NCBI GenBank assembly: GCA_031397815.1
Contig: JANNMJ010000124.1
Coordinates: 1-32,866 of the forward strand
Reading direction: 5' to 3'
Source: JANNMJ01 sp031397815
GTDB lineage: Bacteria; Bacteroidota; Bacteroidia; Cytophagales; Hymenobacteraceae
Length of the DNA stretch: 32,866 nucleotides
Part shown: positions 7,639 through 16,711 of the stretch, piece by piece
Position numbering within the stretch: position 1 is the first letter of the stretch
Layout of the letters: the number at the start of each line of letters is the position of its first letter
Position numbers and translations under genes: made by a program
The notes under the pieces: generated by a model
The model's input: the letters and a program-made list of their open reading frames with translations, nothing else
Told to the model about the DNA's origin: nothing
Databases searched by the model: none

Positions 7639-10600
7639 TTACAGCCCCACCGCTAATGTGCGGCTGGTAGTGCCGCCTTTGCCCTTACTTTCTGCCGACC
7701 ACACCACCACGCGGTAAGCCCCCGCTGGCCAGCCGCTTGTGCGGATAGTGGCTTGAGCGCCGGTAAAGGTGCCGGTAGCTTGCGTGCCGCCCCGCGCATC
7801 CACCACCCGATAGCAGTACGCGCCCGCTTGGTTGAGGAGTAGCACGGTTTGATCGGCGGCGGGGTTCGGGGCTAGGTCGGCGGCTAGTGTGGCGGGGCGC
7901 CCACTACCGTTACCGCCGGGCTCTTCACCGTCGCCCGGCTTATCGCAGGAAGCGCAGCCGGTAGGTAAGCAGGACACGAAACTATTCGTCGTCAATCCGT
8001 AGGCCGATGCTCTGGTACCGCAATAGACCATCCGGTAGTCCTGCCCGTCTATAGGTTGAAGGCCACCCGTGCAGCTGCCCCAGTAATTACCTTCAGCCGA
8101 TTGGTAGAGCCCAGTGGGTGGTACCAACGACGCATCGGAGTAGCAGATGTCGAAGATATTCGACTGCGTGGCATTGTTGCCGTCGAAGCGGTTCATCTGT
8201 GGCAGGGTACTACCCGTGTTGGTTTGATGAATCACGGCATCAAGGTCGAGCCAAGTGTCTTCGCCGACGATAGCACCGCCTTCATTGTCGGTAATCCAGG
8301 CACAGCCTACATCACCGGCCACGATACGGGCTGGCACACCATCCAAACCTTTGGCAAAGATGCCCGCCTGCTGGCTGCCGTGAATGTGGTGCCCATTGCG
8401 CAGCCACAACTTGCCGCCAGACAGCGAGACGCCGGTCTCGCAATCGCGCACCTCACCGCGGTCGAGCACCGCCACCGTACAGCCGTCGAGGGTCAGCCCT
8501 GCGCCTTTCGTTATTTGGCTCACATAGCTGGCAGTCAGAAAAACCTGATCGGTTTTAACGGCTACCAGTCCATTATAATAGAAGTCGTGCACCAAGCAAG
8601 CGTTGACCGTGAGCTGCGCGGCATTTTGGCAAATCAGTGCCTCCGCCCCGGGTGCAACCGGATTGCTGGCAAACTCTATCCGTTCGAATGTGGCTGATCC
8701 ACCATTGGTCAGCTCCACCGTCAAGCGGCTTTCTTGGTCATAAAATAGTTTCCCGCCTGTAAGAGCCAAATGCGGAGTTTTGGTACTGATCTGAGCACCT
8801 TCGAGGAATTGGTACATGGGGTTGGGCCGTCCGGGGCCGGTCTGCACCCACTCGCTGCCCACCCCGAGCGAAAGCACCGCGCCGCTACCTGAGAAGGTAA
8901 TAAGGCCGCGCCCAGCGAAAGTGAATGGCACGTTAGGCGCTGTGATCAGCCGACCGTGGTTCAAGATTTCGGACGCATCATCCAGCAGAGCCAGCCGCGA
9001 ACGCTGGCCCGTAGCGGGCGCACTTAGCAGCTCAAGCCGTGCGCCATCTTCCACTATCACCCGTCCGTTGCCGCTCACAATTAGTTGCGCGCCATTGAGG
9101 ACTTGCAGGCCTTTGCCGGACATCGTGTTGCGGATAATAATCCGCGCATCGTCGGCTACTTCCACCCGCGCACCGGCTTTCGCCACTACGTATGCTTCAT
9201 CCTCAATAATCAGAGTAGACCCCGACTCTATTCGTAAGTAAGACTCACCTTCTATGGTGATACCCGCCGTACGGTCCAGTGTGAGCGTCGAATGATTTCG
9301 CACGATCAGCGTGCTGGAGGAATCTACCTGAATATGTGCTCCTGCCAAACAGCGCATTGTGGTAGGTGGGGCAAACGTACCCGTAATAAAGTGTTGCTGC
9401 TGCCGGGCAGGCGTACCCGATTGGTCAATTCTGACAATAAGCTTTTTGGGGATGTGAATATCATTCACCACACCCGGCAGGTCTGGCAGCACCAATTGCC
9501 CGCACCAGCGGGTCAGGTCGTTCTGCGTTGGCTGAACGTCGGTGTCGTCGAAGCGCACCCGTACGGTAATAGCTCCGGTTGTAGGGTTTTTACCGATTAG
9601 CTCGACCGACAGGCCGTGAAACCAGATGTCGGACAACCTCTGCGTGGAGGCCGAGTATTTCTGGTGCGGCGTAATGGCGGGGTTGGTCATCATTCCCAAT
9701 TTATCGCCTACGGTGTTGAAACCAATATCGGGGCCTTGCAAACCACCCATGCGCGTTTCGTTGAGAACCCCGAAAAGGGCCGTCTCATCGCCGCATCCGC
9801 CATTAATACAATCGGAGTAGTTGATTGAGTTGGAGGAAATTGGGGAAGATTGACCATCATTATTTAGCCAATCGTACTTATCCATTCGGAACCAGTTGAC
9901 CTCGCTCTGCCCACTGAGCGGGTTCGTGACCGGATTCCGTAGATCATACACGTGGTTGCGCCATAAATAGCCATAAGTGGAATCGGGCGAAGGGTTGTTC
10001 GAAGTCCGGAACCGGCTGGGTGGTCGTTGCGGGGTGTAATCGTTATGGCCGCCGTACCAGCCGATGACCCGATTAGCCGAATCGCGCATAGCTACCTGAT
10101 TAGCCAGCACCTTGAAAGCATTGGCTCGTTGAGGGCTAGCCCAGAAACTGGTAAATGGTTCGGTAGGCGTAGCATCCATATCGTCGATAAACGCGAACAG
10201 CCCGCGCGCCGCTGGCGGAAAAGCTTGTCCATTGCCATCCGTGAGCATTCGAGGCTCGTCGAACACGCTGCCTCCCTGGTGATTTTCGAGCCACAAATAT
10301 TGCGGCGTCATGTTGCCACCTTGGAGCGGGTGCTTCACGCTATCGGCGTAGGGAAGGCGGATACGCAACACATCGCCGGTAGTGCTGAAATCGCGCAGGG
10401 TGTACACCCCGCCGTTTTGCAGGCTGCTGGCGTCGGCGATGTCGGACGGTACGCTGCTAGCGGTCAGGTTGATCCAACCCAAATACCACCGCTCCCAAGC
10501 GTTGGCGGTGTGCGCAACCTCGCTACCCATCATGCCCCACCCGTTGCTAAGGTGAAAGTGCTGCCCGTGAATACCGTTAGCGCCGAAATAATGCGGCGAA

Positions 10601-11715
10601 TCATAGAGCACGTGCGCCACCTCGTGGGTAAACAACCGTTGCTCCAGCCCTTGCAGCCCGAAAATCTGGATAAACCCCGGACCTAAGCCATAAGAAGTTT
10701 GTTGGCCACCAGCCCCGGTTTTGGTCAGGTTCGGGCCGTCGAACTGCTCAACGGCCCACCCACCTGCACCGTCTTGCTGCACGGGTTTTCGGACCAAGGG
10801 GCCCACCAACTGCCCGGTTTGCTGATCCATAAATTGCGGCACTAACAAATTGTGCACAGAGCCGGTCAGCCGCCATATTACAATAATAAAGTCGATTTTC
10901 TGGTCGGGGTCACGGCCGCTGTAATCGTTGGCGTAGTTGGGGTTGTTGTGCCGCCGGTCTACGGTAGCCCAGTCGAAGCTATAAGGGCTGCCATCGTAAT
11001 CACGCGCCAACTGACGCATCACTTGAAAGTTAGCGAAATCCCAGTTCACCGTTCCACGCACAAGGGTATCGAGCGTGGTGGTAGGACTATAGCTCGTCGT
11101 CCAATTCACCCCCGAATCGGGGTTAATCGGCACGTTGATGCGGCGCGGCAGGTGCGAGACGACCATTTTCAGGGGTTTCCCACCGGGATGCGTCCGCGAC
11201 ATTTGGTAGTAGTAGTTGGAGATACTCTGATCGGTTGCGCTAGCCGAAAACGAGTTGTAATCCGTGTAGTATTTCTGGTTACCGTAGGCGTCACGCGGTA
11301 ATGCCTCACCATACACAGTATTTACCAAGTCAGTCTGAGGCCAAGCATTTGTAGCATCGCTGTTGTTACCTTGTATTTGGGTATTCCCTTGTTGATTATC
11401 TTCTGACAGCCCCGCATAGACAACCAGCACTCGCAAACTATCGGAAGGGGTAAAGGCGTGGCCGTAATACGACCGGTTGGTGGCCGACGGCACGATACTG
11501 ACGTGGCGTCCGGAACCGGATGAGTTATTAGGAGGGAAGCACGGCAAGCCCCAGTTGGACGAGCCGGGCTGTGAAAAAATGTCGGGCCCGGTGGGTACAA
11601 CTGGTTCTTGGGCGTAGGCTTGCCTCGCGCCGAACAACATCAACCCGCCCGCCAACAAGCATCCGACGGCACGTAAGGACGCACGGACTCCGCTGAGCAG
11701 TGAAAACCGCTTCAT
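7639..11715 (-). CDS. Secreted M6-like metalloprotease with parallel beta-helix and T9SS sorting domain
   Basis: A 1358-aa exported protein. A signal peptide ends near Ala35 (AYA-QEP). The N-terminal half has a zinc-peptidase HExxH as HEVAH (364-368), followed by a GWGMMGSE segment (392-399) and an AWERWYLGWI stretch (406-415), the layout of M6 (immune inhibitor A-like) peptidases. Residues of about 780-1190 are short repeats rich in hydrophobic-x-hydrophobic strands and Gly/Asn turns, typical of a right-handed parallel beta-helix. The C-terminus (about 1277-1358) is a type A T9SS sorting domain: APNPA, a strand around VVDARGG, and WPAGAYRVVV. It should be exported by Sec, then by T9SS to the cell surface or medium. 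Substrate is unknown. It follows another T9SS protein gene by 58 bp and ends in a strong terminator. Confidence 0.85.
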   Translation of the reverse strand: MKRFSLLSGVRASLRAVGCLLAGGLMLFGARQAYAQEPVVPTGPDIFSQPGSSNWGLPCFPPNNSSGSGRHVSIVPSATNRSYYGHAFTPSDSLRVLVVYAGLSEDNQQGNTQIQGNNSDATNAWPQTDLVNTVYGEALPRDAYGNQKYYTDYNSFSASATDQSISNYYYQMSRTHPGGKPLKMVVSHLPRRINVPINPDSGVNWTTSYSPTTTLDTLVRGTVNWDFANFQVMRQLARDYDGSPYSFDWATVDRRHNNPNYANDYSGRDPDQKIDFIIVIWRLTGSVHNLLVPQFMDQQTGQLVGPLVRKPVQQDGAGGWAVEQFDGPNLTKTGAGGQQTSYGLGPGFIQIFGLQGLEQRLFTHEVAHVLYDSPHYFGANGIHGQHFHLSNGWGMMGSEVAHTANAWERWYLGWINLTASSVPSDIADASSLQNGGVYTLRDFSTTGDVLRIRLPYADSVKHPLQGGNMTPQYLWLENHQGGSVFDEPRMLTDGNGQAFPPAARGLFAFIDDMDATPTEPFTSFWASPQRANAFKVLANQVAMRDSANRVIGWYGGHNDYTPQRPPSRFRTSNNPSPDSTYGYLWRNHVYDLRNPVTNPLSGQSEVNWFRMDKYDWLNNDGQSSPISSNSINYSDCINGGCGDETALFGVLNETRMGGLQGPDIGFNTVGDKLGMMTNPAITPHQKYSASTQRLSDIWFHGLSVELIGKNPTTGAITVRVRFDDTDVQPTQNDLTRWCGQLVLPDLPGVVNDIHIPKKLIVRIDQSGTPARQQQHFITGTFAPPTTMRCLAGAHIQVDSSSTLIVRNHSTLTLDRTAGITIEGESYLRIESGSTLIIEDEAYVVAKAGARVEVADDARIIIRNTMSGKGLQVLNGAQLIVSGNGRVIVEDGARLELLSAPATGQRSRLALLDDASEILNHGRLITAPNVPFTFAGRGLITFSGSGAVLSLGVGSEWVQTGPGRPNPMYQFLEGAQISTKTPHLALTGGKLFYDQESRLTVELTNGGSATFERIEFASNPVAPGAEALICQNAAQLTVNACLVHDFYYNGLVAVKTDQVFLTASYVSQITKGAGLTLDGCTVAVLDRGEVRDCETGVSLSGGKLWLRNGHHIHGSQQAGIFAKGLDGVPARIVAGDVGCAWITDNEGGAIVGEDTWLDLDAVIHQTNTGSTLPQMNRFDGNNATQSNIFDICYSDASLVPPTGLYQSAEGNYWGSCTGGLQPIDGQDYRMVYCGTRASAYGLTTNSFVSCLPTGCASCDKPGDGEEPGGNGSGRPATLAADLAPNPAADQTVLLLNQAGAYCYRVVDARGGTQATGTFTGAQATIRTSGWPAGAYRVVVWSAESKGKGGTTSRTLAVGL

Positions 11716-11773
11716 AGTGTTTACGAATAAACGTGATTGCCTTCCGACCGGCGCCCCTGTGGCGCCGACCGCT

Positions 11774-13207
11774 TTACTCGGCCTTTAGCACGCGCCAACT
11801 CCGGCTGGCCTGGCCGGATGAGGTGGGCACGTACGTCAGCCAATACAAGCCAGCAGGCAAGCCGGCTACCGACACCGACGCGTCCGCCGGAGGAGAGGTC
11901 TGAGAAGAAAAAGTCCCTTGCCGCACCACCCGCCCGAGCGCATCGCGCAGGGCGTAGTGACCACGGGGTGGAGTGGGCAGCCGCAATGTAAAGGCGGTGG
12001 TAGCTGGGTTGGGGAATACTTCCCCCACCGCCTCCGCCACAAACTCTGATTCGTTACTTGTACCCAGCACCTGCCGCCAACCACGCATCGTGATGAGCAT
12101 CAGAGAGCCCGGTGAACTAGGCGGCAGTGTGTTGGAGGGAGCATCAGCGTAGATGATGTAGTTACTAGCCGAATCGACTAAAATAGCGCGAGGGCCATCC
12201 GGCCCGCCTCCCCGGTAGAGGATTGTATCGCGCACCGCCTGCCCGTTGGGCGCGATTTTGAGCACCACCATATCCGACTGGCCCATAAAATAACGCTCCC
12301 CTAGTGCGGCATAATGTCCATCAGGCAGTTGCGTGAGCGTACTGATGCCGAACAATTCGTTTGTAATGGAAGACCGATAAAGTTGTCTCCAAAGCAAGTT
12401 GCCCGCCGAATCCAGCTTAGTCAATTCGCCATTTGTCGATATTAACAAATTACCGCTTGCATCCACTAAGCCGGGTCTGCCCGTATACATCACGCCCCAA
12501 TTCGCAAACACGCGTGCAGTAAGCTGACCCGTTTCCGAATAAAACCGCAGACTATTGCCACCGGGCACATTGGAAAATACGGCATACCCCCGCCGCACGG
12601 GCAGCACCTGAATAGGCTGCTCAGCCGAATCGGCCACCGGTGCAGCCCATATCTGCTGGCCAGTGGTATCGATCTTCTCTAAATAGTAATTGCCAAAATA
12701 CTGCCCGAGCAGCACAAAATTGCCGTCGGCTGTTGCGCACGGGCTGAAAGCAGCTTCCTGAAACGGCGTAAAGAGCGAGTCGGCCCAGATAATATGTCCG
12801 TCTACACCGCTCACCAGCGCCTTAACTGCACTCTCATTCTGCCAAGGCGGTTGAGTTGTTCGCGCCGTAGCCGTCAGCAGCACATTACCCGAGCGATGCT
12901 CGGCCATCCCCGTCATATCAGCGGAGAGATATGCGCCATTAGAACCCCGATTAAATTGATAATTTCTTACCCACCTGCGGTTACCTTGCGCATTGATACG
13001 CAGTAAGTAACAGCCGCTGTAACCACCTCCCAGCAAGTACCCATTGCCCGCCCGCGGCTTGATAAGCTGGATTGCCGCAAGGGGGTTCGTCAGCGGGTTA
13101 CTGGTGCCGTAGAGGCGCCAAGAGAGCACCTGCGCATTAGCGGGAGCAGTAGGGGCGGCCAACAGCCAGCCCAACAAGAGCAGGATGGGGAGAAAACGGT
13201 GTTTCAT
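11774..13207 (-). CDS. Exported repeat (probable beta-propeller) protein with T9SS sorting domain
   Basis: A 477-aa protein with an N-terminal signal peptide (cleavage near ANA-QV, residues 24-26). The body (about 27-385) contains repeated units of the form GGYSGCYLLRINAQGNRRW, LEKIDTTGQQIW and LTKLDSAGNLLWRQ, the signature of beta-propeller proteins reported in T9SS bacteria. The C-terminus has the PNPATTAFTLRL start and a GLPAGLYWLTY strand of a type A sorting domain. No catalytic residues were recognised; a binding or structural surface role is likely. It lies upstream of the metalloprotease gene on the same strand and could be co-transcribed with it. A 7-bp GC hairpin (11749-11767) without a T-run lies in the spacer. 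Confidence 0.8.
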   Translation of the reverse strand: MKHRFLPILLLLGWLLAAPTAPANAQVLSWRLYGTSNPLTNPLAAIQLIKPRAGNGYLLGGGYSGCYLLRINAQGNRRWVRNYQFNRGSNGAYLSADMTGMAEHRSGNVLLTATARTTQPPWQNESAVKALVSGVDGHIIWADSLFTPFQEAAFSPCATADGNFVLLGQYFGNYYLEKIDTTGQQIWAAPVADSAEQPIQVLPVRRGYAVFSNVPGGNSLRFYSETGQLTARVFANWGVMYTGRPGLVDASGNLLISTNGELTKLDSAGNLLWRQLYRSSITNELFGISTLTQLPDGHYAALGERYFMGQSDMVVLKIAPNGQAVRDTILYRGGGPDGPRAILVDSASNYIIYADAPSNTLPPSSPGSLMLITMRGWRQVLGTSNESEFVAEAVGEVFPNPATTAFTLRLPTPPRGHYALRDALGRVVRQGTFSSQTSPPADASVSVAGLPAGLYWLTYVPTSSGQASRSWRVLKAE

Positions 13208-13487
13208 AAGGAGTTTGTTTCACGGCAAGAATCCGACTGGTGACGAAGGAGGCAGGAGCAGAAGTGGTGAGGCGAATATAAAACTACGCTAGGCATACGA
13301 ACCAAATCGGAAAGCCAAAATTTGCCCCCCCCCTATTTTCAAATGTTTCTTATTACCAACTACTTAGGTGCGTAAAAAAATTTACTCTTTCACTACACGC
13401 CATGTGCGGGCAGCAAGTTAAGATGCCGAAAGCGCTCCGAAGTGCCGAGTTATTTGACCCAAGTTATGGGTAATCGTGGGGAAAATG
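13208..13487. other. Non-coding upstream region, left part of a 518-bp gap
   Basis: No credible gene was found. This part is more AT-rich than its surroundings near 13334-13395 and holds the candidate promoter and the C9 run described separately. The rest of the gap (13488-13725) holds an inverted-repeat element and a short unremarkable stretch before the bshA stop. Confidence 0.6.
13273..13306 (-). promoter_or_regulatory. Candidate promoter of the 477-aa T9SS gene
   Basis: On the minus strand TTTG (13303-13306) precedes TATATTCG (13273-13280) by 22 nt, a loose match to the Bacteroidota -33/-7 pair. A C9 run (13325-13333, G9 on the coding strand) lies 18 bp further upstream. Spacing is longer than usual, so the exact box is uncertain. 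Confidence 0.35.
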
Positions 13488-13674
13488 GGGCGTCCCCGTC
13501 AGGGGACACCGATTTGCGGCAGATTAGCGCGGTTCTCAAATTCGTGTACGTGCCAGTGCCGCGCATCCTCACCCCCGGCCCCTCTCCAAAGGAGAGGGGA
13601 ATACAGAAGGTACAGCGACTTGGACACCGCTCTAGGACGCGATTACCGGTCGGTGTCCCCTGACGCGGACGCCC
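13488..13674. repeat. 187-bp nested inverted-repeat element
   Basis: Outer arms 13488-13512 and 13650-13674 match in 24 of 25 positions as reverse complements. The left arm contains its own palindrome (GTCCCC, GTCA, GGGGAC); the right arm has the same with one mismatch. Near the middle lies a 9-bp hairpin (13579-13599) inside a 36-bp sequence found again at 25670-25705. No coding sequence, transposase or clear target duplication was seen. It may be a MITE-like or REP-cluster insertion between bshA and the T9SS gene. Confidence 0.85.
13565..13600. repeat. 36-bp dispersed repeat, copy 1
   Basis: Identical over 36 bp to 25670-25705. It contains a perfect 9-bp stem with an AAA loop (CCCTCTCC-type arm). 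Sequences of this kind occur in many unrelated bacterial genomes, as far as I recall. It is non-coding here. Confidence 0.95.
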
Positions 13675-13725
13675 TGTTGCCCCGACAAATCGCAGCTTGA
13701 ATTATTTACCTAACCAAACGAACGG

Positions 13726-14868
13726 TTACCCACACGGCTTGCTCGCCAGATACTCGGCGGCGCGCTGGTAGCAGGCTTCGTAGAGCGGCACGATGCGCTC
13801 CAGCGAGAACTCGTGGGCGCGGGCGAGGGCGGCGGCTCGGAAGCGCGGCAGGTTGGCGTCGTCGAGGATGTGGAGGGCGCCGGCGGCCATGGCTTCTACA
13901 TCGCCCACGGCGGCGGTGATGCCGGTCTCGCCGTCGATGTTCAGCTCGGGGATGCCGCCGGCGTTGGTGCTCACCACGGGCACTTCGCATGCCATCGCTT
14001 CGAGGGCGGCGAGGCCGAAGCTTTCCTTCTCGGAAGGCATCAGGAACAGGTCGCTCACGGATAAAACTTCTTCTACGGCATCGAGCTTGCCGAGGAACCG
14101 GACATCGTCGGCGACGCCGAGGTCGCGGGCGAGGCGTTCCATCTGCGGCCGGTCAGGGCCGTCGCCGACGAGGAGGAGGCGGGCGGGCATCTTCTCGCGA
14201 ACGCGGGCGAAAATCTGCACCACGTCCTGCACCCGCTTCACCGACCGGAAATTGGACGCGTGCACGAGCAGCTTCTCGCCATTCGGCGAGATGGCGGCGC
14301 GGAAATGGTCTTTGTTCTGCCGCTGGAAACGGTCGAGGTTGATGAAGTTGGGAATGACTTCGATTTCGCGCTCGATCTTGAAAAACCGGTACGTTTCCTC
14401 GCGCAAATCGGCCGAAACGGCGGTTACGCCGTCGGATTGGTTGATGGAGAACGTCACGACCGGCTCATACGACGCATCTTTCCCGACGAGCGTGATGTCG
14501 GTGCCGTGCAACGTGGTGACGACGGGAATCTGAATGCCCTCGGCGCGCAGAATCTGCTTCGCCATAAACGCCGCCGACGCGTGTGGAATGGCATAATGGA
14601 CGTGCAGTACATCGAGCTGATGGTGGCGCACGATATCGACCATCTTGCTCGCCAGCGCCAGCTCGTAGGGCGGATACTGAAAGAGCGGGTACGTCGGCAC
14701 GTACACCTCGTGGTAGAAGAGGTTCTCGGTGAAGAAGTTGAGGCGTGCGGGCTGCGAGTACGTGATGAAATGCACCTGATGCCCGCGCTGGGCCAAGGCT
14801 TTCCCTAACTCCGTAGCCACCACCCCGGAACCGCCGAAGGTGGGGTAACAAACGATACCAATTCTCAT
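13726..14868 (-). CDS. bshA: N-acetyl-alpha-D-glucosaminyl L-malate synthase (bacillithiol synthesis)
   Basis: A 380-aa GT4-family retaining glycosyltransferase that joins UDP-GlcNAc to L-malate, the first step of bacillithiol synthesis in the cytoplasm. The N-terminus with CYPTFGGSGVVATELG (7-22) is diagnostic for BshA. HGTD (121-124) and the donor-site motif with Glu282 and Glu290 in ESFGLAALE are intact. Full length, with no insertions. No bshB or bshC is in this window, so the pathway would have to be completed elsewhere. A candidate -7 box lies 58 nt before the ATG. Neighbouring genes do not appear related. Confidence 0.95.
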   Translation of the reverse strand: MRIGIVCYPTFGGSGVVATELGKALAQRGHQVHFITYSQPARLNFFTENLFYHEVYVPTYPLFQYPPYELALASKMVDIVRHHQLDVLHVHYAIPHASAAFMAKQILRAEGIQIPVVTTLHGTDITLVGKDASYEPVVTFSINQSDGVTAVSADLREETYRFFKIEREIEVIPNFINLDRFQRQNKDHFRAAISPNGEKLLVHASNFRSVKRVQDVVQIFARVREKMPARLLLVGDGPDRPQMERLARDLGVADDVRFLGKLDAVEEVLSVSDLFLMPSEKESFGLAALEAMACEVPVVSTNAGGIPELNIDGETGITAAVGDVEAMAAGALHILDDANLPRFRAAALARAHEFSLERIVPLYEACYQRAAEYLASKPCG

Positions 14869-14926
14869 GGAGCCGACAGACGGATTCGCCGCCGGAATGT
14901 TGCTCCGGGCGGAAGTGCCGCGTCCG

Positions 14927-14934
14927 CAAACCTA
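14927..14934 (-). promoter_or_regulatory. Candidate -7 box of bshA
   Basis: Minus-strand TAGGTTTG matches TAnnTTTG and lies 58 nt upstream of the bshA ATG. No good -33 partner was seen. Confidence 0.45.
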
Positions 14935-15038
14935 GAACCGCGCCGAAAGTTGGCGGCTGAAAGCGCCGTAATGGCAGGTTAATATGGGCGCTGCAGGACG
15001 CCGAAGTGAGTCACCAGGCAGCCCGACTGCGAAATCCC

Positions 15039-16643
15039 TTACTGCACCACTACACGCTGCACCTGCCGCCGGGCGCCGTTCGGTGGGTCGAGGGCGAGTA
15101 GGTAGAGGCCAGCCGCTAACCCCGTTGTGGGGACGCTCAGTTCGGAGCCACCGGCGGGGAAAAGCTGCCCGTTCCGCGTCAGGCGGCGCACGGGCCGCCC
15201 AAGTCCATCGAGGAGCGTGACGGTGGCCGCGCCCGCCGACCGCAGCGTGAAGCCGACCGTGAGGGGGCTACCGTCGGTGGGGTTCGGGGCGGGCGGGTAG
15301 AGGCGAGTAGGCATCTGCGGACCAGCCGCCACTTCGGCGAGGCCGCCGAGGACGAGGTTTTCGTCGCCGGGGAGATAGGGCACTATGTCGAAGTAAATGA
15401 CGAACATCTCGGCGGTCGTCTGGTCGCCCCACGTCACTTGCTGAGGCGGCGAGAACGGGTTGCGCGGGTTGTTGGCGGTGTTGTCGTAGGTGGCATCGAC
15501 GAAGACGCGCGACCCGGCGGGCAGCGGAATCAGGCGCGGGAAGCGGTAAGTACCCTGCCAGTTGAAGTCCCACGCCGGGATATGAATCAGCGGAATGGTA
15601 TCGCGGGCGGGCGTGACGGCCCACGCCTTCCAAGTTTGCCCGAGCAGATGCGCGTGCGGCAGCGTGCTCAGCAGCGACCCGGCGATGGGCATCGTAAAGC
15701 GCGAATGGAAGGTTTTCACCTGATTCGCCGGAATCACGAACGGGCCGTTGGTGAGGGCAAACGTGGAGATGGGCAACGTCTGGACCTGACGCGATGGCGG
15801 CGATTGCGGGCCGGGCGTGGGCGCGAAGAAGATGTTGATGGACGATGAATCGGATTGAGTCCGGCTCGTAGGGCCGTAATGCACCTGCACGACCAAATCG
15901 GCGCGGCGAAACAGCTTTTTGCTCATTCCCGGCGGGAAAGCGCGAGCGCGGGCGCCAGGCACCCAACCGGCCCAATTGTCGGCGGTAGGCGTGAAGCCGA
16001 AGCCGCCGAACTGCGTGTAGCCGTAGCCGGGCTGCGCGGCGTCGAGCTGCCGGGCGCGGCCGGTGGTATCGAGTGCGATGATGGCGTGGTGCGTGATGGC
16101 GCGGTTACCGGGCCGAAACTCGATGGCCGACACGTCGCGGTCGGCGGGCAGCGTCACGGGGATGACGAACACCCGGTACATATCCTGCCCGTTGCCCTGA
16201 TGCGTAAACGATTCAGCCATCGACACCACCATATCCGGGGTGCCGAGCGTCGAGCCAGCGGGGAAAGTGGGCGCGGGCGGCTCCTGCGCCACGTTGCCGC
16301 GCGGCGTACCGTCGGCAATCCAGTCGGTGATTTGCTGCTTCTCGGCCGCCGTCAGCACGTTCTCGTCGAGGAAATGACTGTACGAAGGGTCGGCTTTCCA
16401 CGGCGGCATAAATCCGGTGCTGGTGGCGATGCCGACAGTGTGCGCGTGCTGCACGACATCCGTATAACTCATCAGCGGAAACGGCGCCACATCGCCCGCG
16501 TGGTGGCACGGCGAGCAGTGGTTGTACACGAGCGGCGCGATGTGCTCGGCGAACGTTACCTGACCCGTTTGGGCGGAAGCCGCGAGCGGCGCCGCCAAAC
16601 CCAGCAGACCAGAAAGGAACCAGCGACGTATGGATAACCGCAT
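15039..16643 (-). CDS. Exported cytochrome c-copper type II monooxygenase fusion with T9SS sorting domain
   Basis: A 534-aa protein from the ATG at 16643, chosen because MRLSIRRWFL begins a signal peptide (cleavage near ASA-QT). Residues about 27-115 form a cytochrome c-like domain with CSPCH (43-47) and a possible axial Met79 in MPPWK. Residues about 150-425 resemble the two lobes of copper type II ascorbate-dependent monooxygenases (peptidylglycine and dopamine hydroxylases). All six copper ligands seem present: His185-His186 in THHAI, His255 in QVHYG, His330 and His332 in LPHAHLLG, and Met413 in AEMFVIY. The end (about 446-534) is a type A T9SS sorting domain with APNPTDG and GLAAGLYLLAL. 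It follows the redoxin gene by 68 bp. The substrate is unknown; electrons may come through the heme rather than ascorbate (inference). Confidence 0.87.
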   Translation of the reverse strand: MRLSIRRWFLSGLLGLAAPLAASAQTGQVTFAEHIAPLVYNHCSPCHHAGDVAPFPLMSYTDVVQHAHTVGIATSTGFMPPWKADPSYSHFLDENVLTAAEKQQITDWIADGTPRGNVAQEPPAPTFPAGSTLGTPDMVVSMAESFTHQGNGQDMYRVFVIPVTLPADRDVSAIEFRPGNRAITHHAIIALDTTGRARQLDAAQPGYGYTQFGGFGFTPTADNWAGWVPGARARAFPPGMSKKLFRRADLVVQVHYGPTSRTQSDSSSINIFFAPTPGPQSPPSRQVQTLPISTFALTNGPFVIPANQVKTFHSRFTMPIAGSLLSTLPHAHLLGQTWKAWAVTPARDTIPLIHIPAWDFNWQGTYRFPRLIPLPAGSRVFVDATYDNTANNPRNPFSPPQQVTWGDQTTAEMFVIYFDIVPYLPGDENLVLGGLAEVAAGPQMPTRLYPPAPNPTDGSPLTVGFTLRSAGAATVTLLDGLGRPVRRLTRNGQLFPAGGSELSVPTTGLAAGLYLLALDPPNGARRQVQRVVVQ

Positions 16644-16711
16644 AGATAAGTCGAAGAGCGTGAGCAAGTAGCACTCCCTGCCTCTAAGATACGGCTGCGG
16701 TCAGGGTTTCT

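Noticed and set aside
11749..11767. GC hairpin between the two T9SS genes as a terminator
   Set aside because: The 7-bp stem has no T-run on either strand, so it is at most an mRNA structure.
13476..13686. Target-site duplication around the nested element
   Set aside because: I compared the flanks of 13488-13674 and saw no convincing direct repeat.
13442..13700. Two short plus-strand open frames in the gap before bshA
   Set aside because: They run through the inverted-repeat element and dispersed repeat, so the openness follows from repeat composition.
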